NCBI RefSeq assembly: GCF_040782645.1 | Contig: NZ_CP160403.1 | Coordinates: 7,971,001 to 8,035,000, forward strand | Length of the DNA stretch: 64,000 nucleotides | Direction of reading: 5' to 3' | Source: Streptomyces sp. HUAS ZL42 | GTDB taxonomy: Bacteria; Actinomycetota; Actinomycetes; Streptomycetales; Streptomycetaceae | Shown: piece after piece, positions 41,301 to 50,821 of the stretch | How the letters are laid out: each line of letters begins with the position of its first letter | How positions within the stretch are numbered: the stretch's first letter is position 1 | Program-made: the position numbers and the translations under genes | The notes under the pieces: generated by a model | Seen by the model: only the letters and a program-made list of their open reading frames with translations | The model's database searches: none | What the model was told of the DNA's origin: nothing

Positions 41301-42962
41301 TCACGCGTCGTAGAGGTCGGCCTTGCGCGGTGACGCCTCCTGCACGGCTGTGGAGAGAAACGCCGACCGCGTCCCGAACTTCTCCGTGTCCACCCCGTTC
41401 TCCTCCAGGAGCCGGATCGCCGCCGCATGCACCACGCGCAGCACCGGCGTGGCCGCCCGTAGCGCGTCATCGGCCATGAACCGATGCCGCCACGGCTGAT
41501 CGGCCCACGCGTGCCGCAGACCGAACGGCTCGGGCAGGACTATGGAGCCGCCGAGCCAGTTCAGCAGCGGGGGATACCAGCTGAACGGCGCGCGCACGGC
41601 CAGCCGCACCACCTCGTTGGTGCTGACCAGCGGCAGCTTCACCGTGCGGTTCTCCCACGGCTTCAACTGCTTGGCGACCTCCTTGGTCGGCGCCTCCGGC
41701 TTGGTGGTGAACAGCCCGTTCACCGGACCCAGCGCATGGCCGGTGACCTCGATGCGCAGGGTCGAGTGCAGCACGGTCACCGTGATCATCATGGTGATGA
41801 CCAGCTGTCCCTCCCACAGCGTCCACTGCACGCCCAGGTAGTGCCGGTCGCCCGCCCCGAACTGCTGCTTGTTGCAGATCTCCTGTATCGCGTGCGACTT
41901 GACCTGGTACGCGTTCACGTCGGTGCCCTCGGGCCGCGCGACCGCCTTCGCGTTCTCACCGATCGGCGTGACGATCCAGTGCCGTATGGACGCCTTCGGG
42001 AAGCCGCCGGTGTTCAGCGTGGTCCGCTCCAGCATGCGCAGCTGGTCGTGGATCGACCGTATGACGTCCCAGCTGCGGAACGGGTGGATCTCCCGGTCCG
42101 CGTCCACGGGCGCCAGGTCCTCGGCGAGCTGCCAGGCGCCCCAGCGGGTGCCCATGCCGAGGATGCCCTTGGGGCCGGCGTAGAAGACGGAGTTCGACTG
42201 CTGCTCCGCACTGAGCTTGGCGAGGGACTGCCGCAGCCGCTCCGCTGCCGTCTCACGGGGGCTGCTGGGCACCGCCTCGGGAACCTTGGCGCCCACGCTG
42301 CTGCCCGACAGCAGACTGTCCCAGCGCTCCCGCAGGTCCTTCGCGGTGCGCTCGCAGATCTGCCGGGCCCAGAACCAGCCGAGCACCGGCATGACGACCG
42401 ACGCGCGCGCGTACCACGCCCAGAAGCCGGTGAACGGCATACGGATCACGAAGATCACCGCGAGCGCGCCGAAGGCGAAGAGCAGGGTGGTGGCGAGGGC
42501 GGAGGCCCGCTTGTCGTCCCGCTTGTCGATGGTGGCGCGACCCTGGAAGACCAGCAGCCAGACGAGGAGGCCGGGCAGGAACAGCAGACCGCACAGCAGC
42601 ATGACGACCATCAGCCGGTTGTCGCGCTCCCTGCGGATGTTGTTCGCGGCGAGACAGTGCTCGACCACCACCTGCGGCTCGGTACCGAAGGACTGGATGA
42701 GCGGCTTGCGGCCGCTGCCCAGCATCCGGGCCACCACCGCGCCGGCGAAGGCCTCGCCGAGGTTGGGCCGGAAGAGCGGGGCCCATTTGCGGCCGGGTTT
42801 GACCTCCGACTGGTGCCACTCGTTGTCGGCCTTCTTGATGTCCTCGACGGGGTTGTCCCGGTAGGCCGCCGAGGCCAGCGCGAAGGTCGCCGTCTGCGCC
42901 TCGTCGCCGGTACGCGGCACCTGTGGTCCGAAGATGTCCGCATAACCGCTGTCAACGGTCAT
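41301..42962 (-). CDS. Large membrane protein, unknown
   Basis: 553 residues from ATG 42962, supported by GGGGGCGGG just upstream; GTG 43022 would add 20 residues. An N-terminal soluble part (~1-115) precedes three membrane helices at about 117-140 (LMVVMLLCGLLFLPGLLVWLL), 152-172 and 180-200. A long C-terminal cytoplasmic region of about 340 residues contains a weak hydrophobic strand pair (LVITMMITVTVLHSTLRIEV). No catalytic motif is recognised. It lies tail to tail with the HIT gene. Streptomyces genomes have similar hypothetical proteins; the role is unknown. Confidence 0.75.
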   Translation of the reverse strand: MTVDSGYADIFGPQVPRTGDEAQTATFALASAAYRDNPVEDIKKADNEWHQSEVKPGRKWAPLFRPNLGEAFAGAVVARMLGSGRKPLIQSFGTEPQVVVEHCLAANNIRRERDNRLMVVMLLCGLLFLPGLLVWLLVFQGRATIDKRDDKRASALATTLLFAFGALAVIFVIRMPFTGFWAWYARASVVMPVLGWFWARQICERTAKDLRERWDSLLSGSSVGAKVPEAVPSSPRETAAERLRQSLAKLSAEQQSNSVFYAGPKGILGMGTRWGAWQLAEDLAPVDADREIHPFRSWDVIRSIHDQLRMLERTTLNTGGFPKASIRHWIVTPIGENAKAVARPEGTDVNAYQVKSHAIQEICNKQQFGAGDRHYLGVQWTLWEGQLVITMMITVTVLHSTLRIEVTGHALGPVNGLFTTKPEAPTKEVAKQLKPWENRTVKLPLVSTNEVVRLAVRAPFSWYPPLLNWLGGSIVLPEPFGLRHAWADQPWRHRFMADDALRAATPVLRVVHAAAIRLLEENGVDTEKFGTRSAFLSTAVQEASPRKADLYDA

Positions 42963-43143
42963 TCCCGCCCCCATCGCCGCAGTCGTTGCTCCTGCGAGCT
43001 TCCCGACTTCCGTACTCCGCACACCTGTTGATCAGGTCATCAGCGTATCCGCAGCCACCGACATCCGTCGGCGGACGGCCGAAGCCGCCCGCCGACTCGG
43101 AGGAGAGCGTCCCTGTACGCCACTTGCAGGCGCCCGGCGCCGG

Positions 43144-45342
43144 CTAAGAGGCGTCGCGCGTCTCCTCACGCACCCTTTCTGCGACCTGCGGCGGCATGGG
43201 CTCGTGCCGCGCGTACGACCGGTTGAAGCGCGCGGTGCCGTGCGAGAGGGACCGGAGGTCCACGGCGTACCGGCCGATCTCGATCTCCGGCACCTCCGCC
43301 CGTACCAACGTGCGCCCGCTGCCCACCTGTTCGGTGCCCAGTACCCGGCCGCGCCGCCCCGACAGGTCGCTCATCACCGCGCCCACGTAGTCGTCGCCGA
43401 CGAGCACGGTCACCTCGGCCACCGGCTCCAGCAGATGGATCTTCGCGTCCACCGCGGCCTCGCGCAGCGCCAGCGCGCCGGCCGTCTGGAAGGCGGCGTC
43501 GGAGGAGTCCACGGAGTGCGCCTTGCCGTCGAGCAGCGTGACCCGGACGTCGATCAGCGGGTACCCCGCCGCCACACCCCGTGCCGCCTGGGCCCGCACG
43601 CCCTTCTCGACGGACGGGATGAACTGCCGCGGCACCGCACCGCCGACCACCTTGTCCACGAACTCGATGCCCGAGCCGCCCGGCAGCGGTTCCACCTCGA
43701 TCTCGCAGATGGCGTACTGCCCGTGCCCGCCGGACTGCTTGACGTGCCGGCCGCGCCCGGCGGACCTGCCCGCGAACGTCTCCCGGAGGGAGACCTTGTG
43801 CGGTACGACGTCGACCTGGACGCCGTACCTGCTGCGCAGCCGCTCCAGGGCCACGTCCGCGTGCGCCTCGCCCAGGCACCACAGCACCACCTGGTGCGTG
43901 TCCTGGTTCTGCTCGAGCCGCATCGTCGGGTCCTCGGCGACCAGCCGGCTCAGCCCCTGCGAGAGCTTGTCCTCGTCCGGTTTGCTGTGTGCCTGGATCG
44001 CCAGCGGCAGCAGCGGGTCGGGCATCTGCCAGGGCTCCATGAGCAGCGGATCGTCCTTCGCCGAGAGCGTGTCCCCGGTCTCGGCGCGGCTCAGTTTCGC
44101 CACGCACGCGAGGTCGCCCGCGATGCAGTGGGTGAGCGCCCGTTGCTGTTTGCCGAACGGCGCGGACAGGGCGCCGATCTTCTCGTCGACGTCGTGGTCC
44201 TCGTGACCGCGGTCGGCCAGCCCGTGCCCGGAGACGTGCACCGTCTCGTCGGGGCGCAGGGTGCCGGAGAAGACGCGGACGAGCGAGACCCGGCCGACGT
44301 ACGGGTCGGAGGACGTCTTCACGACCTCGGCGACCAGCGGCCCGTTCGGATCGCACGGCGGCAGCTTGCGCGGCCTGCCGTCCACCGTGGTGACCTGGGG
44401 CGCCTCGTGCTCCAGCGGAGTGGGGAAGCCCCTGGTGACCAGCTCGAGCACCTCGACCGTGCCGAGCCCCTGCCGGCCGCCGTCGGACGCGGGGGCGGCC
44501 GCCAGGACCGGGAAGAACGTCCCGCGCGCCACGGCCCGCTCCAGGTCGTCCACGAGCGTCTTGAAGTCGATCTCCTCGCCGCCGAGGTAGCGGTCCATGA
44601 GGGTCTCGTCCTCGCTCTCGGAGATGATCCCCTCGATGAGCCGGTTGCGGGCCTCCTCGATCCCCGGCAGCTGGTCCGCGCCCGGCTCGGACTCCTTGCG
44701 TTCCCCGGACGAGTAGTCGAACAGCTTCTGCGACAGCAGGCCGGTGAGCCCGGTGACGGGCGCGTGCCCGTCGGGCGCCTGCGGGCCGTGCAGCGGCAGG
44801 TACAGCGGCAGTACGGCGTCGGGGTCGTCGCCGCCGAAGGCCTCCGCGCAGACCCGTGTCATCTCCTCGAAGTCGGCCCGTGCGGCCTCCAGGTGCGTGA
44901 CGACGATCGCGCGCGGCATGCCGACGGCCGCGCACTCCTCCCACACCATGCGGGTGGAGCCGTCCACGCCGTCGGAGGCCGAGACGACGAAAAGGGCCGC
45001 GTCCGCTGCTCGCAGACCGGCCCTGAGCTCCCCGACGAAGTCGGCGTATCCGGGGGTGTCGAGGAGGTTGACCTTGATGCCGTCCCAATCGACCGGCACC
45101 AGGGAGAGCTGCACCGAACGTTGCTGCCGGTGCTCGATCTCGTCGTAGTCGGAGACGGTGCCGCCGTCCTCGACGCGGCCCGCCCGGTTCACCGCTCCCG
45201 CCGTGAGGGCGAGAGCTTCCACCAGAGTCGTCTTGCCCGATCCGGAGTGGCCGACCAGCACCACATTCCGTACGGACGCGGGATGGTCGGCCGCCGTTGC
45301 CCTGCCGGCGGCTCCGGGATGTGCATTCGCCTTGTCGCCCAT
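43144..45342 (-). CDS. Elongation factor G-like GTPase (EF-G2 type) with altered G4 motif
   Basis: 732 residues from ATG 45342, with GGGAGG seven bases upstream. Domain layout follows EF-G: a GTPase (P loop GHSGSGKTT at 31-39, G3 DTPGY at 95-99), then domains II-V, ending in the EF-G C-terminal pattern (YVGAVMSDLSGRRGRVLG, then FNRSYARHEPMP). The guanine-specificity motif expected as NKxD reads THLE at 149-152, and the switch I sequence is RSVQLS where EF-G has RGIT. Paralogues of this kind occur in many actinobacteria beside the real fusA; they probably bind ribosomes, but their role is unsettled. The main fusA should lie elsewhere. Confidence 0.88.
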   Translation of the reverse strand: MGDKANAHPGAAGRATAADHPASVRNVVLVGHSGSGKTTLVEALALTAGAVNRAGRVEDGGTVSDYDEIEHRQQRSVQLSLVPVDWDGIKVNLLDTPGYADFVGELRAGLRAADAALFVVSASDGVDGSTRMVWEECAAVGMPRAIVVTHLEAARADFEEMTRVCAEAFGGDDPDAVLPLYLPLHGPQAPDGHAPVTGLTGLLSQKLFDYSSGERKESEPGADQLPGIEEARNRLIEGIISESEDETLMDRYLGGEEIDFKTLVDDLERAVARGTFFPVLAAAPASDGGRQGLGTVEVLELVTRGFPTPLEHEAPQVTTVDGRPRKLPPCDPNGPLVAEVVKTSSDPYVGRVSLVRVFSGTLRPDETVHVSGHGLADRGHEDHDVDEKIGALSAPFGKQQRALTHCIAGDLACVAKLSRAETGDTLSAKDDPLLMEPWQMPDPLLPLAIQAHSKPDEDKLSQGLSRLVAEDPTMRLEQNQDTHQVVLWCLGEAHADVALERLRSRYGVQVDVVPHKVSLRETFAGRSAGRGRHVKQSGGHGQYAICEIEVEPLPGGSGIEFVDKVVGGAVPRQFIPSVEKGVRAQAARGVAAGYPLIDVRVTLLDGKAHSVDSSDAAFQTAGALALREAAVDAKIHLLEPVAEVTVLVGDDYVGAVMSDLSGRRGRVLGTEQVGSGRTLVRAEVPEIEIGRYAVDLRSLSHGTARFNRSYARHEPMPPQVAERVREETRDAS

Positions 45343-45648
45343 GATCCTGCCTCCCGTGCACGGTGAGGTCACTGTGGGCGCGGGCATGCGGATCCGCGTG
45401 CGGTGGCGGCTCCGGTGACGCCCGCGGTTCTTCGAGCTTTCCACTCCCGTCACGGTGCGTCCATACGAGCGACGTGATCGCGCCACCCGCACCCGGCGGG
45501 CACCGGCGCAATCGGGCCGTGACCCGTATGCCGTCAGGCCGTGACACAGGGGTCCGGGTGCCCGACGGTCGCACAAGCGCACGCGTGGCTACGATGGGCC
45601 AGCCGGTGGCCAGCAGGGGCCGCGGCCACACCGACCGTCGGGAAGGCC

Positions 45649-46392
45649 ATGCTGAACAAGTACGCGCGTGCATTCTTCACGCGTGTCCTCACACCGTTCG
45701 CCGCGTTTCTCATCCGCAGGGGCGTCAGCCCCGACACGGTCACGCTGATCGGCACCGGCGGTGTGATCGCGGGCGCGCTGGTCTTCTACCCCCGGGGCGA
45801 GTTCTTCTGGGGCACGGTCGTGATCACCCTGTTCGTCTTCTCCGACCTCGTCGACGGCAACATGGCGCGCCAGCTCGGCCGCAGCAGCCGCTGGGGCGCC
45901 TTCCTGGACTCCACGCTGGACCGGGTCGCCGACGGAGCGATCTTCGGCGGCTTCGCCCTGTGGTACGCGGGAAGCGGCAACGACAACGTGCTGTGCGCCG
46001 TCTCGATCTTCTGCCTGGCCAGCGGCCAGGTGGTGTCGTACACCAAGGCGCGCGGCGAGTCGATCGGTCTGCCGGTCGCCGTCAACGGGCTCGTCGAGCG
46101 GGCCGAGCGGCTGGTGATCTCGCTGGTGGCCGCCGGGTTCTCGGGCCTGCACAAGTTCGGTGTGCCGGGGATCCAGGTGCTGCTGCCGATCGCCCTGTGG
46201 ATCGTCGCCGTCGGCAGCCTGGTCACGCTGATCCAGCGGGTCGTCACGGTCCGCCGGGAGTCCGCGGAGGCGGAGGCCGCCACGGCCGTGCAGGAGAGGC
46301 CGGAGAACCCGGAGAACCCGGAGAACCCGGAGAAGCAGGAGAAGCAGGAGAAGCAGGAGAATGCCTCTCAGGGGAGGGAGGCGGCGAAGTGA
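45649..46392 (+). CDS. pgsA: Phosphatidylinositol phosphate synthase (CDP-alcohol phosphatidyltransferase)
   Basis: 247 residues from ATG 45649. The protein joins CDP-diacylglycerol and inositol 3-phosphate to give phosphatidylinositol phosphate in the cell membrane. The family signature D-x2-D-G-x2-A-R-x8-G-x3-D-x3-D is complete, with Asp66, Asp69, Gly70, Ala73, Arg74, Gly83, Asp87 and Asp91. Several helices cover the rest to about residue 205. The C-terminal ~20 residues are tandem ENP and KQE triplets, encoded by nine-base repeats, which are not part of the fold. The stop overlaps the next start, and the following two genes act in the same pathway. Confidence 0.93.
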   Translation: MLNKYARAFFTRVLTPFAAFLIRRGVSPDTVTLIGTGGVIAGALVFYPRGEFFWGTVVITLFVFSDLVDGNMARQLGRSSRWGAFLDSTLDRVADGAIFGGFALWYAGSGNDNVLCAVSIFCLASGQVVSYTKARGESIGLPVAVNGLVERAERLVISLVAAGFSGLHKFGVPGIQVLLPIALWIVAVGSLVTLIQRVVTVRRESAEAEAATAVQERPENPENPENPEKQEKQEKQENASQGREAAK

Positions 46393-47306
46393 GTGCTCAG
46401 GAGCGTCTGACGGACGCGCTGTACGGCCTCGGCTGGGGAACCGTCAAGAAGCTCCCTGAGCCCGCGGCCGTACGGCTCGGCCGGTCCATCGCCGACCTCG
46501 CCTGGAAGCGGCGCGGCAAGGGTGTGCAGCGGCTGGAGAGCAACTACGCGCGCGTGGTGCCCGACGCGACGCCGGAGCGCCTCGCCGAGCTGTCGCGCGC
46601 GGGCATGCGCTCGTACCTGCGCTACTGGATGGAGTCCTTCCGGCTCCCGGCCTGGAGCGCCGAGCGCGTCAAGGGCGGTTTCGACCCCAAGGACGTGCAC
46701 CACCTGACCGACGGACTGGCCTCCGACCGCGGTGTGATCCTCGCGCTGCCGCACCTGGCCAACTGGGACCTCGCCGGCGCCTGGGTCACCACCAAGCTGG
46801 AGACACCGTTCACGACGGTGGCCGAACGCCTGAAGCCGGAGACGCTCTACGACCGCTTCGTCGCCTATCGCGAGGGCCTCGGCATGGAGGTCCTGCCGCA
46901 CAGCGGCGGCACCGCCTTCGGCACGCTGGCCCGGCGGCTGCGCGACGGCGGCCTGGTCTGCCTGGTCGCCGACCGCGACCTGTCCGCCTCGGGCGTCGAG
47001 GTGAAGTTCTTCGGCGAGACGGCACGGATGCCCGCGGGCCCCGCCCTCCTCGCCCAGCAGACCGGCGCGCTGCTGCTTCCCGTCACGCTCTGGTACGACG
47101 ACTCACCCGTTATGCAGGGTCGCGTGCATCCCCCGATCGAGGTACCCGAGACAGGTAACCGGGCCGAGAAGACGTCTGTCATGACACAGGCGCTGGCAGA
47201 CGCCTACGCCACGGGGATCGCCGACCATCCGGAGGACTGGCACATGCTGCAGCGCTTGTGGCTGGCCGATCTCGACCCGACGCGTTCTCCCGAGGGGGCC
47301 GCGTGA
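46389..47306 (+). CDS. Phosphatidylinositol mannoside acyltransferase (PatA-like)
   Basis: 305 residues from GTG 46389, overlapping the pgsA stop (GTGA). It belongs to the LpxL/HtrB acyltransferase family; the catalytic His and Asp are seen in ALPHLANWDLAG near residue 118, with the acyl-binding Arg-containing VADRDLSASGVEV near 195. In M. tuberculosis the equivalent gene, between pgsA1 and pimA, encodes PatA, which adds palmitate to the mannose of phosphatidylinositol mannoside. The same order here supports the same role at the inner face of the membrane. A second GTG at 46393 is out of frame. Confidence 0.9.
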   Translation: MSAQERLTDALYGLGWGTVKKLPEPAAVRLGRSIADLAWKRRGKGVQRLESNYARVVPDATPERLAELSRAGMRSYLRYWMESFRLPAWSAERVKGGFDPKDVHHLTDGLASDRGVILALPHLANWDLAGAWVTTKLETPFTTVAERLKPETLYDRFVAYREGLGMEVLPHSGGTAFGTLARRLRDGGLVCLVADRDLSASGVEVKFFGETARMPAGPALLAQQTGALLLPVTLWYDDSPVMQGRVHPPIEVPETGNRAEKTSVMTQALADAYATGIADHPEDWHMLQRLWLADLDPTRSPEGAA

Positions 47307-48472
47307 GGATCGGGATCGTCTGCCCGTACTCCTGGGACGTGCCGGGCGGCGTCCAGTTCCACATCCGCGACCTGGCCGAGTACTTCATCCGCCTCGGCCA
47401 CGACGTCTCCGTCCTCGCCCCGGCCGACGACGACACACCCCTGCCGCCGTACGTCGTCTCGGCCGGCCGCGCGGTCCCGGTGCCGTACAACGGCTCGGTT
47501 GCCCGCCTCAACTTCGGCTTCCTCAGCGCCGCCCGCGTGCGCCGCTGGCTGCACGACGGCGGGTTCGACGTCATCCACATCCACGAGCCGACCTCGCCGT
47601 CGCTCGGCCTGCTGACGTGCTGGGCGGCGCAGGGCCCGATCGTGGCCACCTTCCACACCTCCAACCCGCGCTCCCGGGCGATGATCGCCGCGTACGCCAT
47701 CCTCCAGGCGGCCCTGGAGAAGATCAGCGCGCGGATCGCGGTCAGCGAGTACGCGCGCCGCACCCTGGTCGAACACCTCGGCGGGGACGCGGTCGTCATC
47801 CCCAACGGCGTCGACGTCGACTTCTTCGCCGGGGCCGAGCCCAAGCCGGAGTGGCAGGGCGACACGATCGGCTTCATCGGGCGCATCGACGAGCCCCGCA
47901 AGGGCCTGCCCGTGCTGATGAGGGCCCTGCCGAAGATCCTCGCCGCCCGGCCGCGGACCAGGCTGCTGGTCGCCGGGCGCGGCGACGAGGAGGAGGCCGT
48001 CGAGTCCCTGCCCGCCGAGCTGCGCCCGCGTGTGGAGTTCCTCGGCATGATCAGCGACGTCGACAAGGCACGATTCCTGCGCAGCGTCGACCTGTACGTG
48101 GCGCCCAACACCGGTGGCGAGAGCTTCGGGATCATCCTGGTCGAGGCGATGTCGGCGGGTGCCCCGGTGCTCGCCTCCGACCTCGACGCCTTCGCCCAGG
48201 TCCTCGACCAGGGCGCGGCGGGGGAGCTGTTCGCCAACGAGGACGCCGACGCGCTGGCCGAGGCTGCGGTACGGCTGCTGGGGGACCCGGAGCGCCGGGC
48301 CGAACTGCGGGAGCGGGGGAGCGTCCACGTGCGCCGCTTCGACTGGTCGACCGTCGGCGCGGACATCCTGTCGGTGTACGAGACGGTGACGGCGGGCGCG
48401 GCGGCGGTCGCTGCGGCCGACGACGACCGGACGCCGGGACTGCGGGCACGGTTGGGGCTGGCGCGGGACTGA
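47303..48472 (+). CDS. pimA: Phosphatidylinositol alpha-mannosyltransferase PimA
   Basis: 389 residues, GTG start overlapping the previous stop. It is a GT-B, GT4-family enzyme that transfers the first mannose from GDP-mannose to phosphatidylinositol. SWDVPGGVQFHIRDLAEY near residue 10 is the acceptor-side glycine loop, IHIHEPTSPSLG near 93 lines the active site, and ESFGIILVEAMSAG (near residue 273) contains the E-x7-E motif that binds the sugar nucleotide. The last 25 residues are Ala/Asp rich. The three coupled genes pgsA, patA-like and pimA form a phosphatidylinositol mannoside operon. Confidence 0.95.
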   Translation: MRIGIVCPYSWDVPGGVQFHIRDLAEYFIRLGHDVSVLAPADDDTPLPPYVVSAGRAVPVPYNGSVARLNFGFLSAARVRRWLHDGGFDVIHIHEPTSPSLGLLTCWAAQGPIVATFHTSNPRSRAMIAAYAILQAALEKISARIAVSEYARRTLVEHLGGDAVVIPNGVDVDFFAGAEPKPEWQGDTIGFIGRIDEPRKGLPVLMRALPKILAARPRTRLLVAGRGDEEEAVESLPAELRPRVEFLGMISDVDKARFLRSVDLYVAPNTGGESFGIILVEAMSAGAPVLASDLDAFAQVLDQGAAGELFANEDADALAEAAVRLLGDPERRAELRERGSVHVRRFDWSTVGADILSVYETVTAGAAAVAAADDDRTPGLRARLGLARD

Positions 48473-48479
48473 CTGTCCT

Positions 48480-48521
48480 CCGCCCCGTCAACTCGCCGCA
48501 CAGCACACGGGTTGAGGGCGG
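48480..48521 (+). terminator. Hairpin after pimA
   Basis: CCGCCC (48480-48485) pairs with GGGCGG (48516-48521) and TCAAC (48488-48492) with GTTGA (48511-48515), separated by a two-base bulge. It lies within ten bases of the pimA stop and would end the phosphoinositide operon. Confidence 0.5.
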
Positions 48522-48584
48522 TGCCCCGACTCCCGGCACGACTCCCGGCTGACCCGGTGGAACGTCCCGGTAGCCTTGCCGCCC

Positions 48585-49127
48585 GTGACCGCAACCCTCA
48601 TCTGGATCCTCGTCGGCCTCGTCGCGATCGGCCTCTACCTGAGTTGGACGGCGGGCCGGCTGGACCGGCTGCACGCCCGTATCGACGCCGCCCGTGCCGC
48701 GCTCGACGCGCAGCTGCTGCGCAGGGCCTCCGTGGCCCAGGAGCTGGCGACCTCCGGGGTGCTCGACCCCGCGGCCTCGATCGTCCTGTACGAGGCCGCG
48801 CACGCCGCCCGGCAGGCCGAGGAGGAGCAGCGGGAGGTCGCCGAGAGCGAGCTGAGCCAGGCGCTGCGGGCCGTTCTCGCGGAGCCGCAGCAGGTGGAGG
48901 CCGTGCGCGAGGCACCCGGCGGTGAGGAGGCGGCACGCGAGCTCACGGAGGCCGTGCGACGGGTACCGATGGCCCGCCGCTTCCACAACGACGCCGTGGG
49001 CGCGGCCCGGCGCCTGCGGGAGCACCGCAAGGTGCGCTGGTTCCGGCTGGCCGGACACGCGCCGTTCCCGATGGCCTTCGAGATGGACGACGAGCCGCCG
49101 GCGGCGCTGGTGGAGCGGGCGGCTTAA
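48585..49127 (+). CDS. LemA-like membrane-anchored helical protein
   Basis: 180 residues from GTG 48585. A single N-terminal helix ([19 protein letters not shown]) anchors the protein, and the remainder is long charged helices starting [26 protein letters not shown], as in LemA-like proteins. The last 45 residues include [26 protein letters not shown], which resembles the conserved LemA pattern of N-D-x-V. Function unknown. Its position between pimA and pdxS is similar to that of Rv2607-2609c-region genes in mycobacteria, but I cannot match it to one of them. Confidence 0.75.
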   Translation: MTATLIWILVGLVAIGLYLSWTAGRLDRLHARIDAARAALDAQLLRRASVAQELATSGVLDPAASIVLYEAAHAARQAEEEQREVAESELSQALRAVLAEPQQVEAVREAPGGEEAARELTEAVRRVPMARRFHNDAVGAARRLREHRKVRWFRLAGHAPFPMAFEMDDEPPAALVERAA

Positions 49128-49243
49128 GGGCCAGTCCGGCGGAAAACGATCCACCGGGTCCCCATTGGCCCTTGCGGTGGCCTGCCTCTCCCGCGTTTCC
49201 TCGGTGTCTGCAGATTCCTGTTTTCCACCGAGTGAGGTCCCCC

Positions 49244-50149
49244 GTGTCCATCTCCGAAATCCAGGCTCCCGAGACCGGCACCGCGCGCGTGAAGCGCGGT
49301 ATGGCCGAGCAGCTCAAGGGCGGCGTGATCATGGATGTCGTCACGCCGGAGCAGGCGAAGATCGCCGAGGACGCGGGCGCAGTCGCCGTCATGGCTCTGG
49401 AGCGGGTCCCGGCCGACATTCGCAAGGACGGCGGCGTGGCCCGTATGTCCGACCCGGACATGATCGAGGGCATCATCAACGCCGTGTCCATCCCGGTCAT
49501 GGCCAAGTCCCGCATCGGCCACTTCGTCGAGGCCCAGGTCCTGCAGGCCCTCGGCGTCGACTACATCGACGAGTCCGAGGTCCTCACCCCGGCCGACGAG
49601 GTCAACCACTCCGACAAGTGGGCCTTCACGACCCCCTTCGTCTGCGGTGCCACCAACCTCGGCGAGGCCCTGCGCCGCATCGCCGAGGGCGCGGCCATGA
49701 TCCGCTCCAAGGGCGAGGCCGGCACCGGCAACGTCGTCGAGGCGGTCCGTCACCTGCGCCAGATCAAGAACGAGATCGCCCGCCTGCGCGGCTTCGACAA
49801 CCACGAGCTGTACGCCGCCGCCAAGGAGCTGCGCGCCCCGTACGAGCTGGTCAGGGAGGTCGCCGAGCTCGGCAAGCTCCCCGTCGTGCTGTTCTCCGCC
49901 GGTGGCGTGGCCACCCCGGCCGACGCCGCGCTGATGCGCCAGCTCGGCGCCGAGGGCGTCTTCGTCGGCTCCGGCATCTTCAAGTCCGGCGACCCGGCCA
50001 AGCGCGCCGCCGCCATCGTCAAGGCGACCACCTTCTACGACGACCCGAAGATCATCGCGGACGCGTCCCGCAACCTCGGCGAGGCCATGGTCGGCATCAA
50101 CTGCGACACCCTCCCCGAGGCCGAGCGCTACGCCAACCGCGGCTGGTAA
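49244..50149 (+). CDS. pdxS: Pyridoxal 5'-phosphate synthase subunit PdxS
   Basis: 301 residues from GTG 49244 with GAGG upstream. PdxS is the synthase subunit of the vitamin B6 complex and joins ribose 5-phosphate, glyceraldehyde 3-phosphate and ammonia. The (beta/alpha)8 barrel is well conserved: [22 protein letters not shown], the reactive Lys in [22 protein letters not shown], and the phosphate-binding [14 protein letters not shown]. Length is typical (about 295-305). The glutaminase partner pdxT follows after 14 bp, so the two are in one operon. Confidence 0.97.
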   Translation: MSISEIQAPETGTARVKRGMAEQLKGGVIMDVVTPEQAKIAEDAGAVAVMALERVPADIRKDGGVARMSDPDMIEGIINAVSIPVMAKSRIGHFVEAQVLQALGVDYIDESEVLTPADEVNHSDKWAFTTPFVCGATNLGEALRRIAEGAAMIRSKGEAGTGNVVEAVRHLRQIKNEIARLRGFDNHELYAAAKELRAPYELVREVAELGKLPVVLFSAGGVATPADAALMRQLGAEGVFVGSGIFKSGDPAKRAAAIVKATTFYDDPKIIADASRNLGEAMVGINCDTLPEAERYANRGW

Positions 50150-50163
50150 GGCACCACACGGAC

Positions 50164-50772
50164 ATGACCGACGCACCTGTCATAGGCGTCCTGGCCCTCC
50201 AGGGCGACGTACGGGAGCACCTCATCGCCCTGGCCGCGGCCGATGCCGTGGCCAGGCCGGTGCGGCGCCCCGAAGAGCTCGCCGAGGTCGACGGCCTGGT
50301 CATCCCGGGCGGCGAGTCGACCACCATCTCCAAGCTGGCCATCCTGTTCGGTGTGATGGAGCCGCTCCGCGCGCGCGTGCGGGAAGGGATGCCCGTCTAC
50401 GGCACCTGCGCGGGCATGATCATGCTCGCCGACAAGATCCTCGACCCGCGCTCGGGCCAGGAGACCGTCGGCGGCATCGACATGATCGTGCGCCGCAACG
50501 CCTTCGGACGGCAGAACGAGTCCTTCGAGGCCGCGCTCGACTTCAGGGGCGTCGCGGGCGATCCTGTGGAAGGCGTCTTCATCCGCGCCCCCTGGGTCGA
50601 GTCCGTCGGCGCCGCGGCCGAGGTGCTCGCCGAGCACGACGGCCACATCGTCGCGGTCCGCCAGGGCAACGCGCTGGCCACGTCGTTCCACCCGGAACTG
50701 ACCGGCGACCACCGCGTGCACTCCCTGTTCGTCGACATGGTGCGCGCCAACCGGACACCGGAGTCCTTGTAG
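50164..50772 (+). CDS. pdxT: Pyridoxal 5'-phosphate synthase glutaminase subunit PdxT
   Basis: 202 residues. PdxT hydrolyses glutamine and channels ammonia to PdxS. The triad is complete: nucleophile Cys82 in GTCAGM, His176 and Glu178 in [19 protein letters not shown] at the start and IPGGESTT near residue 44 (the oxyanion region) are typical. The stop is followed 49 bases later by the yebC-like gene. Confidence 0.97.
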   Translation: MTDAPVIGVLALQGDVREHLIALAAADAVARPVRRPEELAEVDGLVIPGGESTTISKLAILFGVMEPLRARVREGMPVYGTCAGMIMLADKILDPRSGQETVGGIDMIVRRNAFGRQNESFEAALDFRGVAGDPVEGVFIRAPWVESVGAAAEVLAEHDGHIVAVRQGNALATSFHPELTGDHRVHSLFVDMVRANRTPESL

Positions 50773-50821
50773 GATCTCTGGCGTTCGTTGCAGAGATGGG
50801 TTACGCGAAGGAGACAGGCAG

